A stretch of 39,204 nt of DNA from an uncultured bacterium (GTDB lineage Bacteria; Oederibacteriota; PGYV01; Palsa-1178). Positions within the stretch are counted from its first letter, which is position 1. Each line of letters opens with the position of its first letter. This document shows positions 32,396 to 39,204 of the stretch, piece by piece. The stretch spans positions 1-39,204 of the forward strand of contig CALAOR010000059.1 of assembly GCA_937889595.1 (NCBI GenBank), read 5' to 3'. The notes under the pieces were generated by a model. That model had not been told where the DNA came from. It did no database searches and saw only the letters and a list, made by a program, of their open reading frames with translations. The position numbers were made by a program, and so were the translations under genes.

Positions 32396-32750
32396 CCAAT
32401 TACTAATTATAAAAAAAAAACGATACTGCCTGTTCTGTTGAATCTTTGAAAACAAGAGTTTTACTCTGTTTAATTAGTAATTTGCAATTAGTAATTGTCC
32501 TTAATTGAACTGGTTCAAATTATTTTCCGCCAAAAATCCTCCCAAAAATAGAAATTTTGTCTATCCATTCGCCAAATTTGACCGCGAGTTCCCCCCCAAC
32601 ATATGTATATTATAGAAAGAATGTTAAAAAAAATCATTTTTACGTTGAATTGAATGCAAAAAAAATAGAAATTTTTGTAAAAACCATAAAATGCCATACA
32701 AATAAGGCAAAAAAACCATACATATTACTCAAAAACAGGTGCTTTGTAAA
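32396..32750. repeat. AT-rich gap with TAATTAGTAATT inverted repeats
   Basis: No gene is seen between the stop at 32395 and the promoter at 32751. caattactaatta (32397-32409) recurs inverted as taattagtaatt (32471-32482) and again as caattagtaattg (32485-32497), a loose hairpin that may act as a transcript end. The rest is A/T homopolymer-rich and unlike the surrounding coding DNA. Confidence 0.5.
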
Positions 32751-32779
32751 TTGACAAAATAGCTGTTTGTTTGTATACT
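32751..32779 (+). promoter_or_regulatory. Promoter of the beta-helix/DUF11 gene
   Basis: TTGACA (32751-32756), a 17-bp spacer and TATACT (32774-32779). Start near 32786 gives a leader of about 155 nt before ATG 32942. It probably drives the three genes from 32942 onward, which have tiny gaps between them. Confidence 0.75.
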
Positions 32780-32941
32780 TTAAGTAGGGAAATGGCTTGA
32801 GAATATAGAGTTTTTTAGAACAAGACAGTAGTGTCTATTAAGGCATTGTTCTGTACCTCGGAAAAGTGTGTTCAAAATGAAATGTATGTATTTTGTGAGG
32901 AACAAATACAGCTAAAAAAATTGTTGAGGAGACGGGAAAAA

Positions 32942-34357
32942 ATGAGAACAAAAATTAATAATACAGTGAATAGAAAACTGATAATATTAATTTTCGCGGT
33001 ATTTATTACCGCGTTTCCGGTTTCATTATTTTCAGCCACGCTCACGGTTTGCTCAAGCGCGTGTTCTTACACTACCCTGGCCCTGGCTATTGCGGGAGCG
33101 GCAAGCGGGGACACGATACAATTACAGCAAAACATCACGGAAGACATAACTTTGGATAGTTTCAGCAAAACTTTGACGATTACCAGCGACGGCACAAGAA
33201 GGACATGGACCAACAGCAGCGCCAGGAACCTGTATTTTACAAATACCGGCGGATATAACATAACCATCCAGAATTTAGACATGGTAAATACAGGCGGCAG
33301 TGAAACCGTACTTATGAATCAGGCCGGAAGCCTTTACTTCAGAAATGTGAAGATCTCAAATACCACGGGCAGCGGAAAGCTGGTATACATGCAAAACGGT
33401 GGCAACATGTATTTTTACCAGTCGGAATTAGTGGGCAACGCGCTCACCCCGGTCGGCATCCAGATAGCATCGGGCGTTAACTACCCGAGCGGTGTTTACG
33501 CGGAAAACACGATTTTCAGGGAAATAGGCAACGGCAATGCCGTTCAGTGCGATCAGAATTCGGGAAGCAACATGATGTACATATACAACTGCACGTTTGA
33601 AGGGAATAAAACCGCTTACAATTCTTTGTCGGCCGGGCTTATCAAGAACTCGCTTTTTATCAACAATACCGACGATGTCAGCGTTTCAGGCAGCGGGGCA
33701 TTGACTAATTTTACTTACTGCGGATTTTCCCAGCAGACAACCTTTAGCGGAACGACAGGAAATATATTCGGCCTTACACCCGTCAATGTGGTCGTAAACC
33801 TTTCCGGACATGACCTTCACCTGGTTTGCTCGGGTAACTCCGTGGTTGACGCGGGAACCGACATGTCGGCATTTTATACCGTTGACAAAGACGGAGTAAC
33901 AAGGCCGCAGGGGCCGGCTTATGACATGGGCGCGTACGAATGTCCGGTATTAAATTTGTCAAAGTCGGCAAGTTCCACATTTGCCTACCTCGGCGATACA
34001 ATAACTTACTGCCTGACATATACCAATTCTTCCTCTTCAGACAGGGATACGAACATATGGGATACGGTCCCCGCGAATACTTTGTACCTGGGATGCAGCG
34101 GCGGGTGCGACCTGGTGGGGGGCACCATAGTGCACTGGTTTTTGACGGTAGGCGCCGGTTACAGCGGCACGCTTTGTTTCTGGGTCAAAGTGACAGGGTA
34201 CCCGTTTATTAACGGGGAGAGCGGGTTCTTCGCGGACGCGGACTTAAGGAAATTACAGGCATCAGGCAGCACTCACTCAATCCTTGCGCTCGACGGCTGG
34301 AAGTTCTGGATGGCCGGGGCCGATGGTTATGTTAAAAAAAATAGGGAAGAAAGGTGA
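32942..34357 (+). CDS. Secreted right-handed beta-helix protein with C-terminal DUF11 domain
   Basis: A 471-residue exported protein. GAGGAGACGGG at 32926-32936 favours ATG 32942; the frame is open back to 32831 without a site. The signal peptide (KLIILIFAVFITAFPVSLFSA) is followed by a parallel beta-helix (about 35-340) with repeated short strands such as YNITIQNLDMVNT, GSLYFRNVKISNT and NMMYIYNCTFEGN, as in pectate-lyase-like adhesins. The end of this part has a typical VDAGTDMSAF and GAYECP close. A DUF11 domain follows (about 340-430) with KSASSTFAYLGDTITYCLTY and NIWDTVP. Such proteins bind or cleave polysaccharide; no lyase catalytic set is evident, so binding is more likely. Confidence 0.85.
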   Translation: MRTKINNTVNRKLIILIFAVFITAFPVSLFSATLTVCSSACSYTTLALAIAGAASGDTIQLQQNITEDITLDSFSKTLTITSDGTRRTWTNSSARNLYFTNTGGYNITIQNLDMVNTGGSETVLMNQAGSLYFRNVKISNTTGSGKLVYMQNGGNMYFYQSELVGNALTPVGIQIASGVNYPSGVYAENTIFREIGNGNAVQCDQNSGSNMMYIYNCTFEGNKTAYNSLSAGLIKNSLFINNTDDVSVSGSGALTNFTYCGFSQQTTFSGTTGNIFGLTPVNVVVNLSGHDLHLVCSGNSVVDAGTDMSAFYTVDKDGVTRPQGPAYDMGAYECPVLNLSKSASSTFAYLGDTITYCLTYTNSSSSDRDTNIWDTVPANTLYLGCSGGCDLVGGTIVHWFLTVGAGYSGTLCFWVKVTGYPFINGESGFFADADLRKLQASGSTHSILALDGWKFWMAGADGYVKKNREER

Positions 34358-34362
34358 TGAAA

Positions 34363-35193
34363 ATGTTTAAAAATAAATTTAACCCGCTTAAATCCGGAAT
34401 GATACCGGTTGTATTTGCGCTGATTTCATTTTTAATTTTATCATATCCGGTTCCGGTATATGCGGCTGCGTCATTAACGAGTTTTACATCCAACCCTGTT
34501 TTGCCTTGTGGTGCGGCCGGGCAGACTATAACAATCACCACCGTCGGAAAAGCCGCTGCCTATATGACCTTAAATTATGCAATTTTTTTCTCGGCAAATA
34601 CAACTGCCGGAGACGCTGGTGATGTCAGGGTGACTGGAAGCGCGTGCGGTCAGGGAGGGGTTGTCGGAGTAGAGGGAGCAACGTCTGTAGATATGACAAA
34701 AGTGGATGTTATTACAATCCCTGCAGGCACGTTTAATTATATTATTTTGACGCTGACTGAAAACAGTAGTTATGATTGCACAAATAAAGCCCAGCTTTCT
34801 TTTTCTACCGCCTGCGCAGGCAGCCCGATAACGGCTCAAAAGTCCGCGTCGCCAATGTCGGTTTGCGTGGGAAATAATGTTACATTCTGTATTACCGCCA
34901 CAAACACAGGCGGCTCGGCATACACGTTTAATATCTGGGATACGGTCCCGGCAGGTCTGACCTTTGTCGGGTGCGACAATTCATGCACACTGTCAGGCGG
35001 GGTTGTTTCCTGGACAATACCAAGTCTGGCCGCAGGCGGCTCCGTGACAAGGTGCTTCTGGGCATCCGCAAATACGGTGCCTTTTTATGAATTGCATAAA
35101 ATATTTCTTGCCAATAACAGCTGGAATCCATCAGTGGGAAAAAGATACAGCGTTCTTTACATGCTTGGAAATTATGATAGTTTTGAAAACTGA
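34363..35193 (+). CDS. Secreted protein with N-terminal CGAAG domain and DUF11 domain
   Basis: A 276-residue exported protein. Starts at GTG 34354, ATG 34357 and ATG 34363 are all in frame; AAAGG at 34350-34354 fits ATG 34363 best. The signal peptide ends near VPVYAAA. Residues about 28-145 form a beta-rich domain with SNPVLPCGAAGQTI, TTAGDAGDVRV and IPAGTFNYIILTLTEN, which is clearly duplicated in the next gene. A DUF11 domain (about 155-245) follows with FNIWDTVPAGLTFVGC. The gene begins 5 bp after the previous stop, so it is in the same operon. I cannot name the N-terminal domain. Confidence 0.8.
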   Translation: MFKNKFNPLKSGMIPVVFALISFLILSYPVPVYAAASLTSFTSNPVLPCGAAGQTITITTVGKAAAYMTLNYAIFFSANTTAGDAGDVRVTGSACGQGGVVGVEGATSVDMTKVDVITIPAGTFNYIILTLTENSSYDCTNKAQLSFSTACAGSPITAQKSASPMSVCVGNNVTFCITATNTGGSAYTFNIWDTVPAGLTFVGCDNSCTLSGGVVSWTIPSLAAGGSVTRCFWASANTVPFYELHKIFLANNSWNPSVGKRYSVLYMLGNYDSFEN

Positions 35194-35227
35194 AAACGGA
35201 ATATAAATCTAAAAAAGGAGCGACGGC

Positions 35228-38200
35228 ATGAAAACAAACAGGCTGTTCCCAGTGAAGAGCGGGATAGGCTTGTTTGTATTTTTAGCTGTTGTATTTTTGA
35301 TTTTCGTAAATCCGGAGTCAGTAAATGCGACTGCGTCCTTTGTAAGTTTTTCATCCAATCCATCGCCTGCCTGCGGAGCGGCCGGATCAACGATATCACT
35401 CACCAGCGTCGGACGATCCGCGGCGAATAGCACATTGTCCTATTCTATATGCTTTTCTGCGGATACTACCGCAGGAAACGCAGGAGATGTTTGGGTAATT
35501 GGAACAACGTGTTCAAATGGAAACGTGACTCTTGGAAGCGAGGGTGGGACGGTTGTAGATTTGACAAAAACAGATACGGTTACAATTCCGTCAGGTACGT
35601 TTAATTATATTCTTTTGAGACTAAATGAAAACAACGGGAATAATTGTACTATTGGTGGGCAACTTGCTTTTACTACAGTCTGCGGTGGCCCATCAAGCAC
35701 GGTTTCACCGACCATAACGCCGACCATAACGCAGACAGTGACGCGGACCGTGACGCAGACTGTGACGCGGACTATCACTCAGACCATAACGCAGACTATG
35801 ACGCAGACCATATTTCAGACTATAACGCAGACTCCCACAATAACAAATTCGCCGTCGTCGACTTTTACTCTTACGCCGACAAGGGTGTATATCAGCAATA
35901 TCGCAAAAGCAGACGGGGGAGATACAAATTCCGTTCTGATAGAGGTGCTTCCATATTGCGGGTCGCCGACGAATTCTCCGACCATGTCACCGACATGGAC
36001 GCTGTCATCCACGCTGACGGCGACCCTTTCACCGACGATTACAATAACAAATTCGCAGTCGCCTACTTATACGAATACTGCGGTTCCATCAAATACAATT
36101 TCGCCGACGTTAACCATGACTCCGACTTTTACAGCGACGGTTTTTTGCGCAATAAGGAACATCACGGGAAACGCGAGTGGCGGCATGCCTTATACGGATT
36201 GTAACGGGAACGTATGGTCCGCGGACCAGGCGTATTCCGCCGGAAGCTGGGGATATACGGTGTCCGGCGCGGCCACAAACCAGGGCGCTCCGACCGGAGC
36301 CTGCGCCGCCGATAATACAAATCTTTACAAACCTGAAAGATACGGCTCGACGGTTACTTATAGATATGACAACCTGCCCAACGGGACATACCAGATAATC
36401 CTGAAATTTAACGAAGCAGTCGACACCAGCGCGGGGTACAGGACCTTTGACATACAAATACGGGGTACGACCGTGGCGACGGCTTTTGATATATTTGCCG
36501 CTGCCGGGGGCCAAAATAAGGTCATAGATAAGGCGTACTACTATACGGTAACAGACGGTTATATCACAATAAGCCTGGTCAGGAACGGCGGAACAGATGC
36601 CAGCGCTAAAATAGACGCCATCGCCATATTGGGGGGGGCATGCCAGTTGACCCCGACTATTACAATGACAATTACGCCGACGTCTACAAATACAAATCTG
36701 CCGTCACCGACTTATACGGGAACCATAGCTCCATCAAATACAATAACACAGACCCCTACATTTACTTACACCCCTACATGGGGAGGGGGTTATATATATA
36801 ACACGGGTAATACTTCCTATGGGACGAGCAACCAGGTTGCGGTGGCTGTTTACAGCCCGCTTGGCACCGTGAGTTATACCCCCACATTTACCAAGACATA
36901 TACCGCTTCACCTACCGCCACAAAGACTGCCACGCTTACTTTCACATATTCCCCGACCGTAAGCCCTACCGGAGTGCAGAATGTCGCGGAATGGGATAAT
37001 GATTACTCAAACCATGTCGGTTTCATAGTAATAACCAATACGTTCACGCCAACCAATACCCCGACATATACAAGCACGGCCACCCCCACAAACACGCCTT
37101 CTTTTACCGCGACATTTACAAATACGCCTTCTTTTACCCCTACATTTACCTTTACCCTGACGGTAACCCAGACAATAACACAGACATCGACCAAGACTAT
37201 AACACAGACTGTAACGCAGACTGTGACGCAGACTGTGACGCAGACCGTAACACAGACCATAACGCAGACAGTAACACAGACCATAACGCAGACAGCAACA
37301 CAGACCATAACGCAGACAGCAACACAGACCATAACGCAGACTGTAACACAGACCATAACACAGACTGTAACACAGGCTATAACGCAGACATCCACTACGG
37401 CCCAGACTAATACATATACTGTGACAGTAACCCAGACAATTTCCCCGACAATAACGCCGACTAATACGCCGAGTATAACGCCTTCCATTACGAGTACTAT
37501 AACCCAGACCGTCTCTACAACAATAACCCAGACAATAACCCAGACAACGACGCAGACGATAACGCAGACGACAACACAGACGACAACGCAGACGATAACG
37601 CAGACGATAACACAAACGACAACGCAGACGACAACGCAGACGACAACGCAGACAGTCACGCAGACAGTCACGCCTACTATTACCAATACAACAACACCTT
37701 CTGTAACCCGGACAGCGACCCAGACTGTAACGCAGACAGTAACAAATACAACCACTCCTTCAGTGACGCAGACGGTTACGCAGACTGTAACTTCTACAAT
37801 AACCAATACAACCACCCCTTCGACAACACAGACAGTAACGCAGACCGTAACTCCAACAATAACAAATACAACAACTCCTTCAGTAACGCAGACAGTGACA
37901 CAGACTGTAACTCAAACTGTAACACCGACAATAACAAATACAACCACACCTTCAGTAACTCAGACAGTTACCCAGACGGTCACGCAGACAGTTACTCCGA
38001 CAATAACAAATACAACCACGCCTTCGGTGACGCAGACCATGACCCAGACCGTCACGCAGACAGTTTCAAGAACAGTAACGCAGACCATGACACAAACAAT
38101 AACACAGACTGTCACGCAGACTGTAACTCCTACAATAACAAATACAACCACACCTTCTGTAACTCAGACAGTAACGCAGACCGTGACACAGACGGTAACT

Positions 38201-39204
38201 CAAACTGTAACGCCGACAATAACAAATACAACCACACCTTCAGTAACTCAGACAGTTACACAGACGGTCACGCAGACAGTTACAAGCACAGTGACGCAGA
38301 CCGTAACGCAAACAGTAACGCAGACAGTGACACAGACCTCAACCCAGACAGTGACGCAGACCGTGACTAAAACTGTAACTCCTACAATAACAAATACAAC
38401 AACGCCCTCTGTAACGCAGACAGTAACGCAAACTGTGACGCAGACAATGACCCAGACAGTTACACAGACAGTAACGCAGACGGTTACACAGACGATCACG
38501 CAGACTGTAACTCCTACAATAACAAATACAACCACACCTTCGGTAACTCAGACAGTTACCCGGACGGTCACGCAGACTGTTACACAGACAGTAACGCAGA
38601 CGGTAACGCAAACCGTAACACAGACAGTGACGCAAACCGTGACACAGACAGTGACGCAGACTGTAACGCAGACCGTAACGCAAACAGTGACGCAGACAGT
38701 AACACAGACAGTAACGCCGACAATAACAAATACAACCACACCTTCAGTAACGCAGACAATCACGCCTACTATAACTAATACGACAACACCGACGGTAACG
38801 CAGACCGTGACGCAGACAGTAACCCAGACAGTAACACAGACAATAACGCAGACTGTTACACAGACAGTAACTCAGACCGTAACTAAGACGGTTACACAGA
38901 CAGTGACGCAGACAGTGACGCAGACAGTAACACAGACAGTAACACAGACAGTAACGCAGACCGTAACGCCGACAATAACAAATACAACCACACCTTCAGT
39001 AACGCAGACCGTAACTCAGACTGTAACGCAGACCGTGACACAGACGGTTACACAGACGGTAACACAGACAGTAACACAGACGGTGACGCAGACAGTGACG
39101 CAAACCGTGACCAGGACTGTAACTCAAACCGTGACGCAGACCGTGACTCAGACAGTAACGCAGACCGTAACGCAAACAGTGACGCAGACAGTGACACAGA
39201 CAGT
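35228..39204 (+). CDS. Giant secreted malectin-domain protein with extreme V/I-T-Q-T repeats, 3' end beyond the window
   Basis: The + frame is open from ATG 35228 (AAGGAG at 35215-35220) to the window edge: 1325 codons and no stop. A signal peptide (LFVFLAVVFLIFVNPESVNA) precedes a copy of the CGAAG domain of the previous gene (about 35-150). Thr-rich spacers (about 155-300) contain a short globular insert near 215-250. A malectin-like carbohydrate-binding domain sits at about 307-472 (GYRTFDIQIRG, VIDKAYYYTVTDGYITISL). After more Thr/Pro spacer and a small insert near 505-530, the chain from about 640 on is nearly pure VTQT/ITQT, broken by TPTITNTTTPSVTQ units. No hydrophobic anchor is seen before the edge. 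It probably forms a long, rigid, perhaps glycosylated stalk. Long opposite-strand frames here are shadows. Third-position variation among repeat units argues against an assembly artefact. Confidence 0.9.
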   Translation, partial: MKTNRLFPVKSGIGLFVFLAVVFLIFVNPESVNATASFVSFSSNPSPACGAAGSTISLTSVGRSAANSTLSYSICFSADTTAGNAGDVWVIGTTCSNGNVTLGSEGGTVVDLTKTDTVTIPSGTFNYILLRLNENNGNNCTIGGQLAFTTVCGGPSSTVSPTITPTITQTVTRTVTQTVTRTITQTITQTMTQTIFQTITQTPTITNSPSSTFTLTPTRVYISNIAKADGGDTNSVLIEVLPYCGSPTNSPTMSPTWTLSSTLTATLSPTITITNSQSPTYTNTAVPSNTISPTLTMTPTFTATVFCAIRNITGNASGGMPYTDCNGNVWSADQAYSAGSWGYTVSGAATNQGAPTGACAADNTNLYKPERYGSTVTYRYDNLPNGTYQIILKFNEAVDTSAGYRTFDIQIRGTTVATAFDIFAAAGGQNKVIDKAYYYTVTDGYITISLVRNGGTDASAKIDAIAILGGACQLTPTITMTITPTSTNTNLPSPTYTGTIAPSNTITQTPTFTYTPTWGGGYIYNTGNTSYGTSNQVAVAVYSPLGTVSYTPTFTKTYTASPTATKTATLTFTYSPTVSPTGVQNVAEWDNDYSNHVGFIVITNTFTPTNTPTYTSTATPTNTPSFTATFTNTPSFTPTFTFTLTVTQTITQTSTKTITQTVTQTVTQTVTQTVTQTITQTVTQTITQTATQTITQTATQTITQTVTQTITQTVTQAITQTSTTAQTNTYTVTVTQTISPTITPTNTPSITPSITSTITQTVSTTITQTITQTTTQTITQTTTQTTTQTITQTITQTTTQTTTQTTTQTVTQTVTPTITNTTTPSVTRTATQTVTQTVTNTTTPSVTQTVTQTVTSTITNTTTPSTTQTVTQTVTPTITNTTTPSVTQTVTQTVTQTVTPTITNTTTPSVTQTVTQTVTQTVTPTITNTTTPSVTQTMTQTVTQTVSRTVTQTMTQTITQTVTQTVTPTITNTTTPSVTQTVTQTVTQTVTQTVTPTITNTTTPSVTQTVTQTVTQTVTSTVTQTVTQTVTQTVTQTSTQTVTQTVTKTVTPTITNTTTPSVTQTVTQTVTQTMTQTVTQTVTQTVTQTITQTVTPTITNTTTPSVTQTVTRTVTQTVTQTVTQTVTQTVTQTVTQTVTQTVTQTVTQTVTQTVTQTVTQTVTPTITNTTTPSVTQTITPTITNTTTPTVTQTVTQTVTQTVTQTITQTVTQTVTQTVTKTVTQTVTQTVTQTVTQTVTQTVTQTVTPTITNTTTPSVTQTVTQTVTQTVTQTVTQTVTQTVTQTVTQTVTQTVTRTVTQTVTQTVTQTVTQTVTQTVTQTVTQT
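36631..36638 (+). repeat. G8 tract inside the malectin-domain gene
   Basis: Eight consecutive G lie in codons ttG-GGG-GGG-Gca at the end of the malectin-like domain. Gain or loss of one G would end or rescue the rest of the giant reading frame, as in phase-variable surface genes. In this read the frame is intact. Confidence 0.75.
37141..39204 (+). repeat. Degenerate 12-bp tandem repeat encoding (V/I)TQT, continuing past the window
   Basis: The unit is GTN ACN CAR ACN; wobble bases vary freely while the amino acids stay fixed. About 13 copies of a spacer unit encoding TPTITNTTTPSVTQ recur, beginning near 37674, 37737, 37796, 37855, 37922, 37999, 38128, 38212, 38383, 38512, 38716, 38769 and 38967. 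They divide the array into longer blocks of unequal length. The array has no stop in the + frame and is still running at 39204. Confidence 0.9.

Noticed and set aside
35644-36204. + frame rich in NADHNADYDAD, resembling a calcium-binding repeat protein
   Set aside because: It is the +2 shadow of the Thr-repeat in the malectin-domain gene; it has no ribosome site or signal peptide, and the main frame carries a recognisable domain.
37003-38763. Long reverse-strand frames reading VCVTVCVTV and RLRYRLR
   Set aside because: The 12-bp repeat has no stops in several frames on both strands. The forward frame is continuous with a signal peptide and malectin-like domain, so the reverse frames are shadows.
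37141-39204. CRISPR array
   Set aside because: The repeat is a 12-bp coding unit without unique spacers; it varies at third codon positions and stays in frame.

Overview
The window reads as chromosomal DNA of an uncultured Gram-negative (two-membrane) bacterium. The evidence for an outer membrane is a surface protein ending in an Omp85-like beta-barrel (15002-17905) and many signal-peptide proteins. Glycyl-tRNA synthetase is the two-subunit bacterial GlyQ/GlyS type. Very long Thr/Pro/Ser linkers built from TPT/TQT units, FlgD-like C-terminal domains and NHL, TolB and DUF11 surface proteins recall candidate phyla around Elusimicrobiota/Goldbacteria/Firestonebacteria. That placement is a guess from style, not from a marker-gene tree.

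Layout. (1) 1-7.1 kb is a strikingly AT-rich defence island, unlike the GC-richer backbone. It holds a GHKL ATPase with a C-terminal HEPN-like Rx4H motif, a D12/Dam-type methyltransferase overlapping a PD-(D/E)XK restriction endonuclease, and a tightly coupled trio: a second DNA methyltransferase, a ParB-like protein and a PRTase-CE-like phosphoribosyltransferase. A terminator at 7181-7209 marks the island/backbone border. (2) 7.3-13.7 kb carries two large secreted proteins that share a Thr-rich linker and a C-terminal Ig-like tail: an NHL beta-propeller protein and a GH18-GH16 double glycosidase. (3) 13.8-15.0 kb has MITE-like palindromic repeats and a BrnT-like toxin-antitoxin pair with a possibly leaderless transcript. 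(4) 15.0-25.7 kb is housekeeping and envelope: a HEXXH/TolB/barrel protein, uppP, an MBL-fold hydrolase, a YqzL-like microprotein, and the run pheS-tadB-tadC-DUF192-class III cyclase-like protein. (5) 25.7-30.4 kb holds tRNA-Ala(GGC), a duplicated 107-bp palindromic element, a DedA protein, glyQ-glyS and a CNPC thioredoxin. (6) 30.5-39.2 kb is a cluster of four secreted surface proteins, three of them ending in a DUF11 domain. The last is a huge gene that leaves the window: after a malectin-like domain it is almost pure V/I-T-Q-T repeat, at least 2 kb long.

How the parts work together. The island encodes DNA modification, restriction and probably abortive RNA cleavage. The surface proteins look suited to attachment and to attack on polysaccharides (chitin and beta-1,3-glucan, the main fungal wall polymers). 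UppP and DedA both fit recycling of undecaprenyl phosphate, the lipid carrier for envelope polymers. Near-consensus sigma70 promoters (TTGACA/TTGACT, 16-17 bp, TATAAT-like) occur before several genes, including the surface proteins and the first methyltransferase.
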